In this document: one piece after another, positions 10,929-19,978 of the stretch
Numbering within the stretch: position 1 is the first letter of the stretch
Layout: each line of letters starts with the position of its first letter
Source of the DNA: Cristatella mucedo
Lineage: Eukaryota; Bryozoa; Phylactolaemata; Cristatellidae
NCBI GenBank assembly: GCA_009760855.2
Contig: WPIO01000005.1
Location: 10,186,501-10,250,500, forward strand
Length of the DNA: 64,000 nt
Direction: 5' to 3'
Program-made: the position numbers and the translations under genes
The notes under the pieces: model-generated
Database searches by the model: none
The model's input: only the letters and a program-made list of their open reading frames with translations
Told to the model about the DNA's origin: nothing

Positions 10929-13647
10929 AATACACTTGATAAAACGCCCTCAGGTAACTCAATCTCTTTCTAGGCGCTTAACATTTGCTGCAAAGTGAAA
11001 CGCGATTGAATGGTGAGTAATATCATGCTTGATAAACAGCCTGAATAACATGGTTAGGGGTGACATGCACAGGGTCTGCATGCAAGTGTGGTTAGTGGCA
11101 GCATGCACTGACAGCACGCATAAGCACATGAAGGACGAATCACAGGGACCCACTAAATGCTGTCCTAAATAGGTGCGTTTTTAATTTCTTTTTAAATGTG
11201 GTCATGTCAGGAGATGTCGTGATGAAAGTCGAGTTTGAGTTCCAGGCTTTGGGAGCATACGAGCTAAAGGCACGGTCTGCAAAGGATTTGAGGTTTTTAC
11301 GAGGTATAGGTAAATAGGATTCCGAAAAGCAGATGGTACGATGCTTGGTCGGGTGGGGAGTAGATCTGAGCGATAGGCTGGAGCCAAAGAATGAAGGGAC
11401 CTATAAATGAGTGACAAAACCTCGAAGTCGATCTGTTGCTTGACTGGTAGCCAGTGCAGGTCGGCAAGAAGTGGTGTAATGTGGCAACTGCGAGGCTCAC
11501 GACAGACGAGCCTGGCTGCACAGTTTTGCACTACACTCAGTCCGTATGCTCTCAAAGCCAAATGCTCACTGCCGGCTAACATTACGACATCCTCTGACCT
11601 CAACAATGTAAAAGGGAATTAAAAAGCCCACTTGTTCTTCACAGCGAAGTCCAAGTGAACGTTGCTGTATATATGTTTGTATAAGCAGAAATTGCACCGT
11701 CACTATTCAATTGGAATGCATCCTTTCTAGAACATGCAAAGTGCTTAGAAAGAGATTTAATTCTCCTTGAGTGTTATACAAATATTTCATTATAATTATT
11801 ATTATTCAGCCGATATAAAGTAGAGGCCGGCTAATTCAAAAGCCTCGTTTAAGCAGCAGCAAAAGACCCTTAGCAACTTTTCAGCCTACTTTAAATAGGC
11901 AATAAACAATGGCATGCTGCAAGACTCAAACCCACTACCTTGGTCGTGCAGTACGAGTATCTTGCAGCTGGCACTTCTCATATGCTTCCTTTCTGGCCGT
12001 TATGTCAAGCGCCTCGAAAGAAGCTTAGCCCTCTTAGGGTGCTATGTAATCGCTTTACTATTTTTTTTGTTTATCTCAAGACATACAGGGATGGTCTGTA
12101 ATTGGTACAGGCCACTTCTGGCACAGGTGTCAGGCCCTGGGGTCAAGTGCTTGTACCTCACAATCTGGGTCGTGGGTTCGAGTTCTGCAACGGGCAATGA
12201 CTGACTGACTACTGCAAGCAGGTGATAGCGTCTACAGGCTCCTTTGCCGCCATGTAGATGAGGAGGAGGCTACTGACTCACTCAGCCGATCTTTGCTTTT
12301 CTCTTTTTACTCTGCTATACACTGACTTAGGCCAGACCTTGCATGGTTTTGGGCTGAGCACACTCTCAGCCTGACAGACTCCCCTACTGACAGACCCAGT
12401 GCATAGTTTGAGGATGATTTAGGGCAGTCGCTGACTGTTGCTTCTGTTGCTTCCTGCAGCAATTGGTGTCAGAGGTAGGAGGCAAGGCCGGATAGTCCCA
12501 TCGTGCTTTGCAGGATTCCGGCACACAATCCTGTCCGAAAAACGGCATATGCTGGCTTGCGATCACACACCAAGTGCACGATGCCTAAGAAATCTTCCAG
12601 GGGTACTCAGACACAAGAAAATAATTCAACCCGATTTTTGAAGCAATTGTTTGATCTCAAGTCACTATTTCGATAAGAAATTAGCCTCGGGCATGAAACT
12701 CTGTACGGTTCCTTTTTTGTAACTCGCACAAGAAGTTGTCTGTTTTGTCGACCACTTCGTTTCCAACATACCAGATGGCTAGCTAGTCGTCGCAAATGCC
12801 GTCGATAATCCTACTTCTTCAGTCCTTCTCTCACCACAAATCGTCACTGAAAGCATAGTCCTGCTCTCACATAGACTAGGCCAGTGGCAAGAAACGGTTA
12901 AAACTAAAACAAAAGCCCCTAAAGACCATAGCGACACAATGAGAAGCCATAGTCTCCTGTTGTCATGTTGCCATGCCCCCTCCTCCAAACTCTGATCTCG
13001 ACCGTACACCCATATGCTGCCCTAACTTAATGAACGCTTTCGCTCTGTCGAACGTAACTCGGGACGCAGAGCCCCTTTAACATTTTCTACTCTCACTGCC
13101 CTCCATTTCCTATGCACCACTCGAGGGAAGACACGTTTAATTTATCAGAGGAGCGAGAAAGTTCGGCGGATGCGAACGACCATTGACAACAGACATTAAG
13201 TGTGTATAGTGCAGCCACAAGAAACGATGTTTAGCCCTTACCCTTCTGCGCATTCGGGGCGACATCAGACGCTTGTGTCATCCGAGTAGCCCGCGGAAAC
13301 GCCAGGGGCCGCTCGTCGAATACGAGCGGCAGACCGCGAGCCGGCGCGGCCCTTTCAATCACCTTGTGTCGCATGACAGACACTCCGACCACTTCAACGC
13401 CAGGGACCTCGGAAACTTCGGGCGTGCGCGTCGAGGAAGCAGGCGCCGAAGCAACTCCGCCGGGCAGCGGCTCATTCGGATCGCCAGCATTGGTGCCGCT
13501 CACCACCTGGGTTGACAATGCACTGGCTCGTTCGGCTGTCACACGGTTTATAGAGGCCGAAGGTTGTTGTCCGCGCGACAGAAATTCCTCCTGGAACTTG
13601 AGGAGATCACCTTCAGCCTCATCTCTTTTCGGACGCTTGATGAACAT
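1..13647 (-). CDS. RPAP1: RPAP1, RNA polymerase II-associated protein 1 (four coding exons, 3' end outside the window)
   Basis: The spliced coding sequence is 13647-13242, 8281-8030, 5631-5371, 3198-1, giving about 1372 residues with the last part beyond the left edge. Known family role: RPAP1 binds RNA polymerase II and helps its assembly and nuclear import. The N-terminus shows the family signature DLLKFQEEFLSRG. An RPAP1_N-type block (SIFARQ, then MSPDDILSEQRKL and ELLKKRR) crosses the second and third exons. The RPAP1_C-type signature HLGLHHHGDEPERGGYTL lies near residue 405. A helical, alanine- and leucine-rich C-terminal region follows. All introns are GT-AG and all junctions are phase 1. 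The start is forced: an in-frame TGA lies two codons upstream of the ATG, which has A at -3. Human RPAP1 is about 1390 residues, so I infer that about 100-200 residues are missing on the left. It lies downstream of MICAL on the same strand, about 10 kb away, with no sign of a shared transcript. Confidence 0.93.
3395..3575 (-). mobile_element. SINE-2 copy (tRNA-derived, LINE-A-like 3' end)
   Basis: Read on the minus strand it has a tRNA-like head with a GGTTAAGG A-box-like segment and a diverged B box. The 3' end carries the shared hairpin followed by an A/T-rich tail with ATATATTTG. It is clearly related to the copies at 10222, 43855 and 56595. Confidence 0.7.
3597..3755 (-). mobile_element. 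SINE-1 copy
   Basis: It shows the SINE-1 series on the minus strand: the conserved head (GTGATGGCACACTAGGTAA), a diverged palindrome (ACGACCTG...AGGTCGTGG), the B box GGATTCGAAT, and the 3' GATAGCCGTAAAGGCTCTTC segment. It lies directly against the 5' side of the LINE-A copy that follows. Confidence 0.75.
3757..4977 (+). pseudogene. LINE-A retrotransposon fragment, RT C-terminal half and 3' end
   Basis: This 5'-truncated non-LTR element lies antisense inside RPAP1 intron 3. It keeps the RT catalytic box (FHFYADDTQLYL at about 3880-3915), the downstream palm/thumb part (ISSTIKS, KLVHAFVTSRL), and the C-terminal LCRLVCRE-like and RSLHSFA regions with frameshifts and stops. It ends in the family hairpin at 4915-4960 and then ATTATTATT. 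The broken frame makes it inactive. Confidence 0.85.
5371..5631 (-). CDS. RPAP1: RPAP1 coding exon 3 (end of RPAP1_N and linker)
   Basis: This exon encodes residues 220-306. The acceptor GCCGCAG restores frame as GLQLCELLKKRRL, which completes the RPAP1_N helix started in the previous exon. The rest is a low-conservation linker rich in Ala, Glu and Thr. The donor is GCCG|GTGAGG, phase 1. A nearer CTGCAG acceptor was tried and rejected because it gives a stop within 20 codons. Confidence 0.85.
5632..8029 (-). other. RPAP1 intron 2
   Basis: This phase 1 intron of 2.4 kb contains one LINE-A fragment (6935-7655). I see no gene or named repeat in 5632-6934 or 7656-8029; both are AT-rich with no supported coding frame. 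Confidence 0.75.
6935..7655 (-). pseudogene. LINE-A fragment (RT C-terminus)
   Basis: On the minus strand it encodes diverged RT C-terminal sequence (KSAYFQLQSITKIRACLDRD, then CNSSLAGLPACAIGRLQL) and then frameshifted pieces such as KAWISFPTDV. The 3' end near 6935-6975 retains only part of the hairpin. It is sense relative to RPAP1. Confidence 0.8.
8030..8281 (-). CDS. RPAP1: RPAP1 coding exon 2 (first half of RPAP1_N)
   Basis: This exon encodes residues 136-219. The acceptor is TTGTAG and the donor is CTTG|GTGAGT. It starts with CKKKSIFARQ, matching the conserved KRSIFAQE of the family, and ends in MSPDDILSEQRKLKDSLG, the conserved acidic helix of RPAP1_N. Both junctions are phase 1, so skipping the exon would keep the frame. 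Confidence 0.9.
8812..8835. repeat. (TA)n microsatellite
   Basis: About eleven TA units lie inside a longer AT-rich stretch (8735-8835) in RPAP1 intron 1. Confidence 0.9.
8912..9080 (+). mobile_element. SINE-1 copy
   Basis: It has the head with GGTGCTTGCTCTTCACGACC, the palindrome half AGGTCGTGGGTTCGAGCC including the B box, then GTGGGCGAT and the GATAGCTGTGAAGGCTCTTC segment, ending with TTGAATCAGCTAACC. The tail is degraded, so this is an older copy. Confidence 0.8.
9326..10215 (+). pseudogene. LINE-A fragment, heavily rearranged
   Basis: It starts with the GGGCAAAGATCATCCGAG segment seen in other LINE-A copies, then has a damaged RT box (FHFYAYYTH) and jumps to the RSLR and QTYSP C-terminal parts. 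An unrelated G-rich insertion (about 9650-9810, with two poly-G runs) breaks the element. The 3' hairpin near 10160-10205 is diverged. Confidence 0.75.
10222..10362 (-). mobile_element. SINE-2 copy
   Basis: Read on the minus strand it begins TTTGGTCTAGCGGTTAAGG (A box region), has the GGTCGTGGGCTAGAGCC B-box region, and ends with the hairpin GAAGCGCCTGAATAGAGATT...TTCTCTTAGGGTGCT and TATATAAATGAATT. It directly abuts the 3' end of the preceding LINE-A. Confidence 0.8.
10888..11530 (-). pseudogene. LINE-A 3' fragment
   Basis: On the minus strand it reads NCAARLVCREPRSCHITPLL, then LHWLPVKQQIDFEVLSLIYR, with little frame damage, then the 3' UTR, the hairpin at about 10945-10985 and the (TTA)n tail at 10890-10923. 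It meets another LINE-A in head-to-head arrangement at about 11530. Confidence 0.85.
11531..11812 (+). pseudogene. LINE-A 3' end, opposite orientation
   Basis: Short plus-strand LINE-A 3' end: the SPYALKAKCSLPA segment, then a 3' UTR with AAGTGCTTAGAAAGAGATT and an ATTATTATTATT tail. It is head to head with the copy at 10888-11530; since both have their own 3' tails this is two insertions, not a simple twin-priming inversion. Confidence 0.75.
11838..11957 (-). mobile_element. SINE-1 fragment (diverged)
   Basis: It retains the minus-strand order of a GGTAGTGGGTTTGAGTC B box and GCAGCATGCC, then a diverged 3' half with TTAAACGAGGC. Identity to other copies is low. Confidence 0.5.
12115..12290 (+). 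mobile_element. SINE-1 copy (diverged)
   Basis: Its B box GGGTCGTGGGTTCGAGTTC is intact; the palindrome's left arm is lost. The 3' part GCAAGCAGGTGATAGCG...AGGCTC matches the family. Confidence 0.7.
13242..13647 (-). CDS. RPAP1: RPAP1 coding exon 1 (N-terminus)
   Basis: This exon encodes residues 1-135. It begins with a basic start and the conserved DLLKFQEEFLSRG helix, and later has KVIERAAPARGLPLVFDERP, which aligns with the conserved KIIER segment of vertebrate RPAP1. The donor is AAGG|GTAAGG and the exon ends in phase 1. The middle is rich in Ser, Pro, Ala and Val and is probably disordered. Any 5' UTR exon upstream is not identified. Confidence 0.9.
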
Positions 13648-14516
13648 CGTTCACGCTGCCCGATGCCGCCGCGTGGGAAGCTGACGGACACCGTCAGGGA
13701 AAACCCACATCCGGTGATCAGGTGTTGCATGCACAACTTTAAGACAAGAAAACGCTAGATAATTGCGTGTAAATGAAAATTAGAAAATAATATTCATTTA
13801 TTTTACAATTATTATTTTTATCTATCCAAACCCGGGTTCGTTTAGGCAAAATGCTGCATCTCGGTGCAAGCCATGCCGCAATTGTAACGAATGCTATGCT
13901 GCTCCGGATTTTTTACTTTAATCAAAACTGTTCTCATGTAACGCGGGGACTAGACCTGTTCAGTGCACGACTGAGTTCTAGTAAAACTAGCGATACAAAG
14001 TAAGGCCAGTGTCTTCAAGTATAGCCAGCGAGTCGTTGTAGATATTCCACAACTCGCACGTATGCGGAAGATGGCAGAAAACGACAGCAATCAATATTGG
14101 CCATACCTCACCGTGATAAGTCGTTTTCTCTCCTGGTCTGGCTTTGCATTCAGCAGCATGGGGGATATCGCAGTCTAGCCACTCGGCTTTACGGGAACTG
14201 GCTAATTATAACCGCCAGCGCTTTATATATAACAACTTGAATTACAGATTATGATGCAACTGGCCCAAGTAATTAGAGTTAAGGTCGGCTAATTAAATAC
14301 CGCGACTGACATACTCGAAGTCGATTAGCCGTGACTAGCATTGTATTTCCTGGTCCTGGAATAACGGCCACACTCGACTGGTTAATTACATAAGTTCATC
14401 TCAGCAAGCCCTAACGCAAGTGTCTACAGAGGATTTTTCAGTCGCCTTCTTCGCAGCTGTTTTGTAGCTTTCTTATCTTCAGTTCATCACCGAAGCCGTC
14501 GTGGCCACCAAGGACG
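13648..14516. other. Flank upstream of the RPAP1 start
   Basis: This is where the RPAP1 promoter and any 5' UTR should lie. A small palindrome (CTGACGG ACA CCGTCAG, 13681-13697) is present. I see no TATA box or other element I would defend. Confidence 0.4.
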
Positions 14517-14524
14517 GCTTGAGG

Positions 14525-14753
14525 CAGTGGTTCTCAACCTTCCAAATGTAGCGACCCTTTACTAATAATAATAATAATAATGCACTTGAGAAAGCGCCCC
14601 CAGAGAACTCAATCTCTTTCTAGGCGCTTTACATTTGCTGCAAAGGGAAACGCAGTTGAATGGTGAGTAATATCATGCTTGATAAACAAATTTAATAGAG
14701 GTCCTCCTATGCGACCCCAAAAGGGATTGCGACCCACAGGTTGAGAACCGCTG
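14525..14753. mobile_element. hAT-type MITE with a nested LINE-A tail
   Basis: The ends are 16-bp terminal inverted repeats, CAGTGGTTCTCAACCT at the left and AGGTTGAGAACCGCTG at the right, with one mismatch. They are typical of Charlie-like hAT elements. Flanking 8-bp sequences gcttgagg (14517-14524) and gcttaggg (14754-14761) agree at 6 of 8 positions, as expected for an old hAT target-site duplication. Subterminal GCGACCC motifs occur at both ends. No transposase is present. A LINE-A 3' end is inserted in the middle. Confidence 0.85.
14563..14692 (-). pseudogene. LINE-A 3' end nested in the hAT MITE
   Basis: It has the (TTA)n tail at 14563-14581 and the intact hairpin AAAGCGCC...GGGGCGCTTT, with about 50 bases of 3' UTR. 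It must be younger than the MITE that it splits. Confidence 0.85.
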
Positions 14754-14761
14754 GCTTAGGG

Positions 14762-16261
14762 CGTCGTTCGAATCGTCGGCTCGCCTTATATTCAGATCAG
14801 CTACACGTGGCTGCTTAGGGCGTCGAACGAGGTGGGCTATGGAGGCGGAGTTTCGTCGCGATACTAAAATTCCTCCTGAAACTCAAGATATTCAGCCTGC
14901 TGTCTTTTTCCAGGCGATCGACGAAACGCTGTTAGAAAGGCAGAGCTTCTGCTTTATCTCGCAAGGCACGTTGATCTTCTGAGAACTATCTCAAAGAAAA
15001 GTAATTAGTAATTAAAAAGTAATTACCTGGCGGCGAGTGCAAGTCCGGAAAATAGGGAAAATATGTGTGCATGTTCCGCAGGGCAACTTTTTACCCCCCC
15101 CCCCAGGCCACTCGATACCCCGTCGCATCTATAGTTTTGACAGAAACACACATGCATCTTCACGCGACAGCTCACGAATCCACGCGCCGAACCTTGGCAC
15201 CTCATTCTCTGCTCTCCTCCGTTCTTATCTTGATGCGCTCATTGCTCCGATCTCTCGTCCGATGTCTCGTCTTTTCCACAAAGCTGCTTCTTCAGTCCGA
15301 ATGTGGGCTACCGCATGAGCACCGAAAGCCGTTGGGGTCGACGTACGCTGTAGAAATCTATCCAGCCTAGCAATGTGTTTAGTCACTGTGGCTCTGCGCC
15401 GTTATAGACGGCGAAACATGAACATACTGCGAAATTCTGAGTGGGCCTCAATTTAATAAGGAATCTTGAAAACCCAGGATTCACTTTCTGAGTTGTAAGG
15501 GGGGCCACCTGTGTCGCCCTGCTGGTGCGGGATTTTCGCTGTTTGACTTTAGATCCACAAAACCGCAAGTTGTTTTCAAATTTGTCTTTTGCTTCAGCTC
15601 GTATTTGTCGGCTTAATTCGAGTTGTAAGTGTCCCGTATGTCAAATTGAAGATCGTCGGCGATCGATCCTTCTGCTCAGTGGGACCGCGACTCCGGAACT
15701 CGCTGCCTCCTCCACACTCACTTCGTGCTGGCGCCCTGCGCCTGTAACGATGCTTCTCCTGGGAATGTTTATGATGGCGGTTCGTTCACACATTTTGACA
15801 GTAGCCTGCATAGATTATAGGCTAGCTGGAGGAAGAGCGACGAGAAAGATCTACGGAGCAGGTAAGTGAAGACGGCCTCTGGCTGAACGATCAACAGTAA
15901 CTTACAGTTTGTTTAAGAACTTTGTGCTCTCCGTAAAGCTGCAGACGGGTATATTCCGGTCTGGAAGGCTGTAGTTTTGCCTAGTCTATCGAGTGACCTA
16001 GGCCGATTTAACCATGGGGTATAAAGTGGCCTAGGCCTTTTTTAACTCTGGAGCATACTCCGGGTGGGTTATACTCAGGCCTGCCACACCGGAGTGTCCT
16101 TTCGAACCGCCGGGTCCATTGTAGGTTTATTTAGCTGGGCCTCCAACCGGCCTCAAATTCTTTATTCTGCATCTCCCTCCAAAAGTCCCATAAGCAGCAT
16201 GGACTAAGTGGATGTCACGCTGAAGTTTTCTATAGCGCTCTCATTGCATAAGCGGCTTTCA
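14762..16261. other. Intergenic, nothing firm
   Basis: No gene is supported. The 15215-15345 stretch ends with GGGCTACCGCATGAGCACCGAAAGCCG, similar to the LINE-B 3' region (GGCTACCGAATGCGTACCGAAAGCCG), so it may be a decayed LINE-B end. Confidence 0.5.
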
Positions 16262-17200
16262 ATACTCTGGGTTCAATAATGGGTAGCCGACGGACTTCAC
16301 TTCAGGCAACCAAGAGACAGTGAGAAGCACGAGTGAGTCAGGAGGGCAGCCGAAGAAGTGAGCCGCATGGGAGTAGCAGCTCAGGACTGCTGGAAAGCCG
16401 TAATGGCTCACTAGGTAAGGCGGTTGCTTTTCACGACCTCGGCCCCGAGGTCGTGGGTTCGAATCCTGTGGTGGGCGATCCTTTATCGCCACTGCAAGCG
16501 GTGGTAATAACCGCCAAGGCTCTTCTGTCGCTGTACAAAAATAGGCTGTTGAATCAGCTAGGATTTATTTATTTCAAAGATCTGCCACAGTCACCGGCAG
16601 GAGAGATGATGTCGCTGCCTAGGGATTGTGGGAATGAGTACCTCAGTCTAGGACACGCAGAGCAAGAGCTTCTGACGTCTACGGTCTTTAAGCATAGGAA
16701 CGGAACAGCTAGTTTATGGTCCATAGGGGACACGAGGGCATCGCGAGGCTGAAACTGGTGCAGCAGTTCAGCTAAGTATGAAGGAGCCAAGCCTCGGGCG
16801 GGCCTTGTGGATGACAGTAAGCATTTTACTTTGTATCCGTCGATTGAGCTGAAGCCATCGCATCTCCTTCAGCAAAGGAGACAAGTGGCTGAACGTCCCG
16901 CATTTTTTGGCTAAGCTTGCAGCCGTATTAATCACCAGCTGCAGAGGCTTGATGGGTTTTTATGGTAACCCAGCCAATACTAAATTCTTTAGCCTAACAT
17001 AAACAGCACCAGAGAGCTAATAATGTTTTTAGGCAGCCAGCGTGGTAGACAGTGCCGAATTTTTGACATGGATTGAACGTGATGGCTAGCTTTAAAAAAC
17101 TGTTGAGATCGTGCCTTCCCTTGCAGTGCACCAATACACAAAACTCCCTGCCAACCGACCTTCCCAGAAAATGTAAAGCATAAATGTAAACCCACCTAAT
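16262..17200 (-). pseudogene. LINE-B fragment split by a SINE-1
   Basis: On the minus strand it reads KIRHCLPRWLPKN, then LAELLHQFQPRDAL, LAVPFLCLKTVDVRS and, after the SINE-1 insert, the region of AGTCCTGAGCTGCTACT and GAAGTCCGTCGGCTACC. It matches the plus-strand LINE-B at 40300-41745 throughout. The reading frame is broken. Confidence 0.8.
16395..16573 (+). mobile_element. SINE-1 copy (well preserved) inside LINE-B
   Basis: Complete: head TAATGGCTCACTAGGTAAGG, palindrome CACGACCTCGG/CCGAGGTCGTG, B box GGGTTCGAATCC, GTGGGCGATCC, and the AGGCTCTTCTGTCGCTGTAC 3' half ending in ATTTATTTATTTC. The flanks gaaag and caaag may be a short target-site duplication. Confidence 0.9.
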
Positions 17201-17639
17201 TCTCATTACAGAGGCTTCATGAATGTGATTCGTCCTCGGTGAGTGTATGCCATGGGTCACGATTAAGGTAGGGAGAGGCGGTCAGACCTTGAGAGAGGCA
17301 CCAACAGTAATCATAAGAAGGCAGACAGACCAGTGGAAGGAGCGACCACCCCATCCAAGGGGGCAAGCTGGTCGTAGCCTCCTTTCATGCATGCTTCCAC
17401 TACAGCAGACTGCGTATGCAATCAGCATATCAGCCGGTGAGCTTTTCTGTCGAAGCATTATTTGACATCCATAAGATAATATTAATAATGCTATCGAGAC
17501 ATTGGGCACTCCAGACCCCATCTTTCTAGACACTTTACTTAAGAGTCTAAATAAAGCATGTCAAAATGGTTAATTATAACATGCAGTGTTAGCAAGCATA
17601 TCACCTGTGAAATTTAGTTCTCCTAGTGCACACAAGTAG

Positions 17640-18118
17640 TTATATTATTATAAAGCTTCTTTGATTAGCAGCTGAATTCGGCAACTTCTTGTAACACTAA
17701 TTTCAGGTCTTCCGGCATGTGCAATCAGGCTCTTACAGTGGGTGCAAAACTCTGCAGACGTGCTTATCTGATGTGAGCATCGCAGTTGTCGCATTACACC
17801 ACTGCTCGTTGACCTGCACCGGCTCTCCAACAAGAAGCACATCGACTTCTAGGTTTTGTCACTTACTTTTAGGTCCCTTCATTCTCTTGCTCCAGCTGAC
17901 CTATCAGAGCTAAACTTCGATCAGACAATGCATCGTACCAGCTGCTCTGCTGACTCAAGTCGTTTAGCTGTGCTTCGAACAAACCTCAACTCCTTAAGAG
18001 ACTTTAGTTTGTCTTCTCCCAATTTTTGGAACTCGCTCCCGACTTAAGGCAGGTCACCCGACTTAGCTTCATTTAAACAAGCTAAAAGCTCACCTATTCC
18101 TCACAGCATCTGCTGGGT
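17640..18118 (+). pseudogene. LINE-A fragment (RT C-terminus)
   Basis: It encodes diverged pieces of the family's C-terminus, such as RSLHSLAPADLSEL and SPNFWNSLP, in more than one frame. The 3' hairpin is not recognisable. Confidence 0.75.
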
Positions 18119-19789
18119 CCTTAATCCTTCAAGTAACCGGACAGTCACTAGCCATCTGAATCATCCCCAGGCAGGTGGCAGCCAGTGCAAGTTGGGATCT
18201 GACGGCATAGTCATCGGCTTACTTGTCGGTCGGAACATGTAAAGATAGCATCATCGAGTATCGAACAGATCAGACACTGGCCCTGGGAGGGGGAAGACGT
18301 TGCCATCGATCGGCTTGTCGCGGTCACTCGACATGCCTATTCTGCACGCATACAAACCAAAAGTCCAAAAATCCAACCACTTGTGGCTCCAGCCAAACGA
18401 TGCAGCTACTTGATGCAATAGGCACAGGGACTGCTAACAGGTGCCAAAAAAAAATCACAAAGCAGGCCGGTCAAAAAACGGTTAATGAGAAGGCCTTTGT
18501 TGTCAATCTTTAAGGGTAAGGATCCAGTAACCACCAATAAGGTGCGGCTAAGCATAGTGTTTAGCAGGAATGAAGAGATCGGCCTATGGATTTGCTTGCC
18601 TATAGAAAGTCAGCTGATGCTATTAAAGGCTGGGTCACAATTGTTTGCCAGGCGTCCGTGCATTCAGACAGACCACGATGACCATAATACAGTTTTCTGG
18701 AGGCAAGAGTACACAACAACGGTCACCAACGTATACTGGCATAACAACGAAGCTCCTACTAAATTTTTTCCCCGGAACCCGAGTAACGCCAGAGAGTGCG
18801 CACTGCTAACGGGCAGACAGTGCACACACGCGCCCAGCCAAAATATAGCCAGCTTATGTATGCAGTCATATGTGACTATCACGGAATTCAACCAACGTGG
18901 TTAATCAAATGATGCAAGTTGAGCAACCAATCGGATGGGCGTATCCCTTGCCAAGAACAGCCATGCAACCTAACGAAATAGTTCATGCACATATGATGAT
19001 TAAGCTCCTAGTTTTTATTAAATTGTAATGACTAGCTACACCGGTTAATATTAGCAGTTTTTTGAGCAGCAAGCCGCATCTTGGCCTTTACATGGCAAGC
19101 AGAGACTTTTCTCAATCCTCAAATCAAATGGCAGCCGGCTGAATAGTCTTCACAGTTCCACGACTATTCGAGAGCTCCGTTTTGAGCCGATGAGTACTGC
19201 AGAGGGCTGCTGGTATCACCAATAATCGCCATACAGTTTTCTGATGGCAAGCGTACACGACAGCAACGCGACAGCTATCACCAGCACAAGAAAGGCACAT
19301 AGCAAATCAATCCGACTCGCTAGCTGTGACAGGCAGCCACCGCTCATCCATGCCATCGCCGCCAACCTGAAAGAACATGAAGTGACATTGGAACACGATG
19401 CATCAAGGCCATTTATGTTCATTCATAGTAACATGCTGGAGCCACAACACGGCTGCGGCACAGAAGAGGAGGGCTCACGTGGCCACAAGCAGCAGGCCGA
19501 CAGGACAGTATCACTGAAAGAACAGTTGGTGCATGGCAAATCCACGACGGCATCGCCAAGGATGCACACAGCTTGTCAAGGATGCACACAGCTTGTCACA
19601 CCCACCGCTGCTCCACGAGCAACAGCACGTATGTTTTCAGGGTGTCAATGGCATGACAAAAAAACAGCCAGCCAGCCTTTACAGAGGCTAGGCACCCAGG
19701 AAAGGTCGATAGCAGGGAAACCGAGGCAGCAGTTGCATCGGCATCACTGCTAGGCAGGTGCCAGTTAATAGACACCGAAGCAAGCTGCT
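18119..19789. other. Intergenic with two short duplications
   Basis: Two related segments, at about 18680-18740 and 19220-19285, share ACAGTTTTCTG, GGCAAG and GTACAC in the same order. A 20-bp unit is tandemly doubled at 19557-19596. Open frames here have no recognisable domain. Confidence 0.5.
19557..19596. repeat. 20-bp tandem duplication
   Basis: The unit CAAGGATGCACACAGCTTGT occurs twice in direct succession without mismatch. Confidence 0.95.
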
Positions 19790-19978
19790 AAATAAATAAA
19801 TAAATAACTAGCTGATTAAACAGCCGCTTTTGTATAGCGACAGAAGAGTCTTTACGACCATCACCACCGCTTGCAGTGGGGATAAAGGATCGCCCACCAC
19901 AGAATTCGAACCCACGACCTCGGGGCCGAGGTCGTGAAAAGCAACCGCCTTACCTAGTGAGCCATTACGGCTTACCAA
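19790..19978 (-). mobile_element. SINE-1 copy (well preserved)
   Basis: Complete minus-strand copy: palindrome ACGACCTCGG/CCGAGGTCGT, B box GGGTTCGAATTC, and a tail seen on the plus strand as (AAAT)n at 19790-19806. It is among the least diverged copies in the window. Confidence 0.9.

Larger units (their letters stand above)
8282..13241 (-). other. RPAP1 intron 1
   Basis: This 5.0 kb phase 1 intron holds the (TA)n tract, three SINE copies and one more diverged SINE-1, and three LINE-A pieces listed separately. The stretches 8282-8811, 9081-9325, 10363-10887 and 12291-13241 show nothing I can assign; 12291-13241 has short open frames with no recognisable domain. Confidence 0.75.

Noticed and set aside
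10888..11812. Twin-priming inversion of one LINE-A
   Set aside because: Both halves have their own 3' hairpin region and tail, which a single twin-primed insertion would not give.
16431..16470. Possible tRNA genes at GGTTCGAATCC and similar B boxes
   Set aside because: All such boxes lie within SINE-1 or SINE-2 copies with the same head, body and tail; none folds into a cloverleaf with an acceptor stem as far as I can see.
19244..19753. A 169-codon plus-strand frame
   Set aside because: No recognisable domain, contains a tandem 20-bp duplication, and no splice context supports it.
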